Positions 59,044 to 64,000 of a stretch of 64,000 bases of DNA are shown here, piece after piece. The DNA comes from Mytilus galloprovincialis. Taxonomy: Eukaryota; Mollusca; Bivalvia; Mytilida; Mytilidae. The stretch covers positions 76,129,497 to 76,193,496 of the forward strand of contig NC_134844.1 in NCBI RefSeq assembly GCF_965363235.1. Reading direction: 5' to 3'. Each line of letters begins with the position of its first letter. Position 1 is the first letter of the stretch. A program made the position numbers and the translations under genes. The notes under the pieces were generated by a model, which saw only the letters and a program-made list of their open reading frames with translations, was not told where the DNA came from and ran no database searches.

Positions 59044-59688
59044 CTGTAAAAACAACAGAAATAAACATCACTTTTTCATTTTTTCATGGTGGTAAAAAAT
59101 AAATGAATTCGAAAATATTGCAAATTCTACTTAAACAGAAAGGAACAATTTCCTCTGAATTATTTATTTAACGTTTTTCACGACAAATATTCAAAGTGCT
59201 TAACAAGTTGTTTTTCAAGAACTTCCTCAAAAAGGATTGTTCAAACAATTCCTTACAATTTTAATGGTCAAAATGTCAAAGCTGTAGAATCTCGGTCTTT
59301 TGAAGAAAAAAATGGAATGCATTGCTTGTTCATTTAAAAGGTATTTGTGTGAATTCAAAAATAAAATTTAAGTTTAAGGTAAAATAAAACAAACACATAA
59401 TGAGTAAACTCAGGTCAATGTCAGATGCAGATACAAGATATCGTTAGATTGTTTTTTGTACAATTGTTTTAAACTGTGATTCATAGATACTATTTTATGC
59501 TTTAAATTTGAATGCTAAATGTTTTATTTGCTTAATAAGACTCAAAGGATCTCATTGGGAATAAGCGTGTGCTGCTTTCATGTGTTATCTTTGGGATTTG
59601 CTTTTTAAGGCATTAGGGGTTTCTTAAGTCATAATCATTGCTTTCTTCTAATTATATCTTTGTATAAATTGCCTTTATCTGAATTAAT
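59044..59688. other. Upstream intron or flank of the TRIM-like gene
   Basis: The polypyrimidine tract and acceptor at 59044 mark an intron. I could not place the 5' exon. No other feature. Confidence 0.4.
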
Positions 59689-59691
59689 ATG

Positions 59692-61510
<1,819 letters not shown>

Positions 61511-61559
61511 ACTATAAAAATAAAACCAAACAACTATTTGCATTTGGTATTAAATAAAG

Positions 61560-61785
61560 AGAAGAATTTGAAGTCCAGCCAAATGCTCGTCTACTTTCTG
61601 AAAACATACAATGATCAATCGTTTTCTTTCTAAGTTGGTAGCTTGGTAATAGCAGCATATATAAGCATTCTTTTGTTCTTCCCTGGCCGGCATTTGAATT
61701 CATGCTACTGAGATATCGTGCAACAAAATCGCCTTGCCCTATGCCCGACGCGCTAGACCACTTGACCATAAAGGCTTTCATAGCA
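61560..61785 (-). mobile_element. tRNA-derived SINE
   Basis: Read on the minus strand, a Pol III A-box region TGGTCTAGCGCGTCGG (61760-61745) is followed by a degenerate B box GAATTCAAATGCC (61701-61689), then 'GGGAAGAACAAAAGAATGC', a family-specific body and 'AGACGAGCATTTGGCTGGAC'. The A box to B box spacing fits a tRNA head with a long variable arm. The 97-codon open frame over it is not a gene. A plus-strand B-box-like 'GAGTTCGAATCCCGGCC' at 61789-61805 directly adjoins it, perhaps from a second tRNA-like piece. Confidence 0.75.
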
Positions 61786-61809
61786 TGAGTTCGAATCCCG
61801 GCCACAGAT

Positions 61810-62480
61810 GATTGAACAATTTCTATATATTTTTATTTATCTTATAATTTTCTTAAATTGATTGAAAACATGTAAGAAAAGGTAACTATCAAGGGTTTTT
61901 ACAGTGAACAAGACCTTGAATGTCACGATTCTTTATGGATGAAAAGTGGATGCGTACTGTACATAACTGCATAATTTAGACGGCTGAATACGGTTCCTAT
62001 TGTTGTAGATTTAATAATTTGCTTATATGCAAATGGTTTCAATTTGGACAGCAAAATAATAATAAAAAATACAATTCATTGTACCTGCTTATCCTAAAAG
62101 AAATTTGTAGAATAAATACAGATCTTCGAACCTGCAAATAATTTTAAAAACGGTATATAGACCCCTTAATTATGAATAGCTATAATGACATGCATATACA
62201 ACATTTGTTTTGTTCACTAAATTTTAACCCGAACAAAAATAATGATTTTAAATTGTTTCCTATTTATTCCATATAAAGATATATAAAGATGAGATATGAG
62301 TGCTTTTGAAAGGAAACCATTATATGTCAAAGTACAGTTTTCAACACGGAACCTTTGTTCACACCGAACACGAAGTTACAAATGGCTCCGATAATGACTA
62401 ATGTAATACCATCCGAACAGTTAAACCAATGATCTTATCTATATGAATACGATAAGGCTCAATTTGTATTTTTTTTATAG
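61810..62480. other. Spacer, no gene seen
   Basis: AT-rich; nothing recognised. Confidence 0.4.
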
Positions 62481-62499
62481 GAAATGGTTTGGTGCCATT

Positions 62500-62850
62500 A
62501 AAAAGAATGTAATCCCGCCAAATTATGTAAGTGACTGCCCCAAACCAGGATTCAATAATTCACTTATTGTTGTTTGTTGTGGTAAATCATATTTATTTAT
62601 TTATTGTTTATTTATTGATTGTTCATAAATCAGACAGCTAGTTTTCCTGTTAGTATTTTACATTTCTCATTTCGGAGATTTTTTTATTCAACAATAATGT
62701 TGCATATGCACAGGACTTGTTATTTCTTGTAGGTATGGGTATTGCTAATTGAGGAAGACCGAACAGTGACACATACATACTAAAGTTGTTGACTTTTACG
62801 TCATTTGGTCTCAGGTAAACAGGTTTCTCATAGGCAATCATATCACATCT
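62500..62850 (+). repeat. Diverged bivalve repeat with CAATCATATCACATCTT tail
   Basis: 'AATCCCGCCAAATTATGTAAG', 'CCCCAAACCAGGATTCAATAA', 'GAAGACCGAACAGTGACACA' and 'GGCAATCATATCACATCTT' keep the order of the 41464 element with many substitutions, so this is an older copy. Confidence 0.6.
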
Positions 62851-63539
62851 TTTAATCATTATATGTATATTTGTTTATTAAAATAACAATAGTATCATGT
62901 TTACTTGCAATGATTACAACAATGAAGATTATTAACTTGTTCTTGAAGTATCAATAAATATCATAAAATGTACAAACCTTCAACGAAACAAGGAAGTTTG
63001 TAAGCGATATTGATCAGTCACATTACTGACGTAGTCACAGTTATAATAATAAAAACAACTGTTAGCTTTTTCAAAAAGCTTGTCATGGTTATTAAAGTTT
63101 AAAGGATAATATCAATGGTATGCAAAACTATAAGTATGCATCTTTTTATACAAATCCCATTGAGTGTGTAAACTGATGATTTCAGAACAATAAAAAAGTA
63201 ACCTTTTTCTTAGGTTTGATACAAAACATAAATTTTACAAATTATTTAGGGAACTTTACTCCGACGTACAGTTGCAATTTATTATCCATGATATTTCATG
63301 TATTTCAAATGTATCTTATTGTCTTTTTGTGTTAATATGTTCTAGTCAAACTATGAAATATAATTGTTCACAAAATTCATTTATTTGTTTAAAGCTTTTA
63401 CTTTATTTTCAAATAACTTATTAGATTAAGCAGTCTAGATTTGTGTTCATACATGATGGTCTTTTCGAAGCATTCGCCTCAAAGGTATCCATCGTAATAA
63501 GGTCTGTATGAACGAACATATGTAATATTTTATTAAATC

Positions 63540-63790
63540 TAAATGGCATACTTTTATATCTATATATTTGGGTTCATGTTGTTTTCTTTGGTTTTCTATG
63601 TTGTGTCATGTGTACTATTGTTTGTTTGTTTGTCTTTTTCATTTTTAGCCATGGCGTTGTCAGTTTATTTTCGATTTATGAGTTTGACTGTCCCTCTGGT
63701 TTCTTTCGTCCCTCTTTTGATTTTGCTCACATTTTTTCCCCTTAACTTCTCTGAAATTGAATTAAAAGATGTTACAGAGAACTAAGAGTC
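63540..63790 (+). repeat. Bivalve interspersed repeat (GCCATGGCGTTGTCAG type)
   Basis: 'TTGGGTTCATGTTGTTTTC', 'TAGCCATGGCGTTGTCAG', 'TTTCGATTTATGAGTTTGAC' and 'TCTTTCGTCCCTCTTTTG' are hallmarks of a common mussel repeat tail. The 80-codon open frame is incidental. Confidence 0.7.
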
Positions 63791-64000
63791 CTGTCGACAA
63801 ATTTGAAAGGTATAACTTCATTTCTTAAAGAAATTGAGTCAATTTAAACAAGCAGGATAAAATCAATATTTTATATCTGAATGCCTAAAATATAGATAAT
63901 ATGTTATATAAGAATTGGTTCTAACAACTGACTGCGACAAACATTCACCAGTGATTTTTACTTTTAAGATTATATTAAAAGCAGACGTTTCCCGAAATCA

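Overview
This is a nuclear stretch from a bivalve mollusc, most likely a marine mussel (Mytilus or a close relative). The call rests on the strongly AT-rich composition, long intergenic spacers, spliced genes, and interspersed repeats I recognise as typical of mussel DNA: tails ending in a 'CAATCATACCACATCTTC'-type sequence, 'CGCCAGACGCGCG' repeats, and the 'GCCATGGCGTTGTCAG' family. The genus is inference; no marker gene is present.

The core is a tandem cluster of five Toll-like receptor (TLR) loci, all on the minus strand, at about 4.0-6.5, 19.8-24.7, 29.8-34.1, 38.8-42.5 and 48.0-51.9 kb. Each is a signal peptide, a cysteine-bounded leucine-rich-repeat ectodomain, one C-terminal LRR cap, one membrane segment and a TIR domain ending just after the FW box. 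Only TLR-2 (main exon 19762-22331) is uninterrupted. TLR-1 has three breaks, TLR-3 about ten, TLR-4 one 16-nt deletion and TLR-5 one single-base frameshift. The big exon carries no proper initiator codon. In four loci the start lies in a tiny upstream coding exon ending 'ATGT' at a consensus donor (24709, 34095, 42518, 51945), spliced in the same phase to a conserved acceptor. The five copies form two groups by their BB-loop and juxtamembrane sequences: 1, 2, 3 and 4, 5.

The cluster grew by segmental duplication. About 0.97-7.6 kb matches about 26.1-33.5 kb (TLR-1 and TLR-3 with flanks), the first 0.93 kb matches 34.98-35.87 kb, and 12.5-14.1 kb is another copy of the downstream flank. Between 7.3 and 12.1 kb lies a nested 2.18-kb tandem duplication built from a Penelope-like reverse-transcriptase fragment, flank sequence and part of a small inverted-repeat transposon.

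Other contents: a Tc1-like transposon with both ends (36163-37337), a second decayed Tc1-like transposase (about 52.46-53.78 kb), a degraded Penelope-like element (54.05-55.46 kb), a 46-bp minisatellite of 16 units (50829-51574), an ATT microsatellite, a tRNA-derived SINE (about 61.56-61.79 kb), and many non-coding bivalve repeats. At 57310-59028 is an intact 572-aa B-box/coiled-coil/beta-propeller protein of the TRIM type without a RING. A candidate small spliced gene on the plus strand (41984-43569) is reported at low confidence. The likely biology is innate immunity: one working receptor among recently decayed or possibly polymorphic relatives, with a TRIM-like gene beside them.
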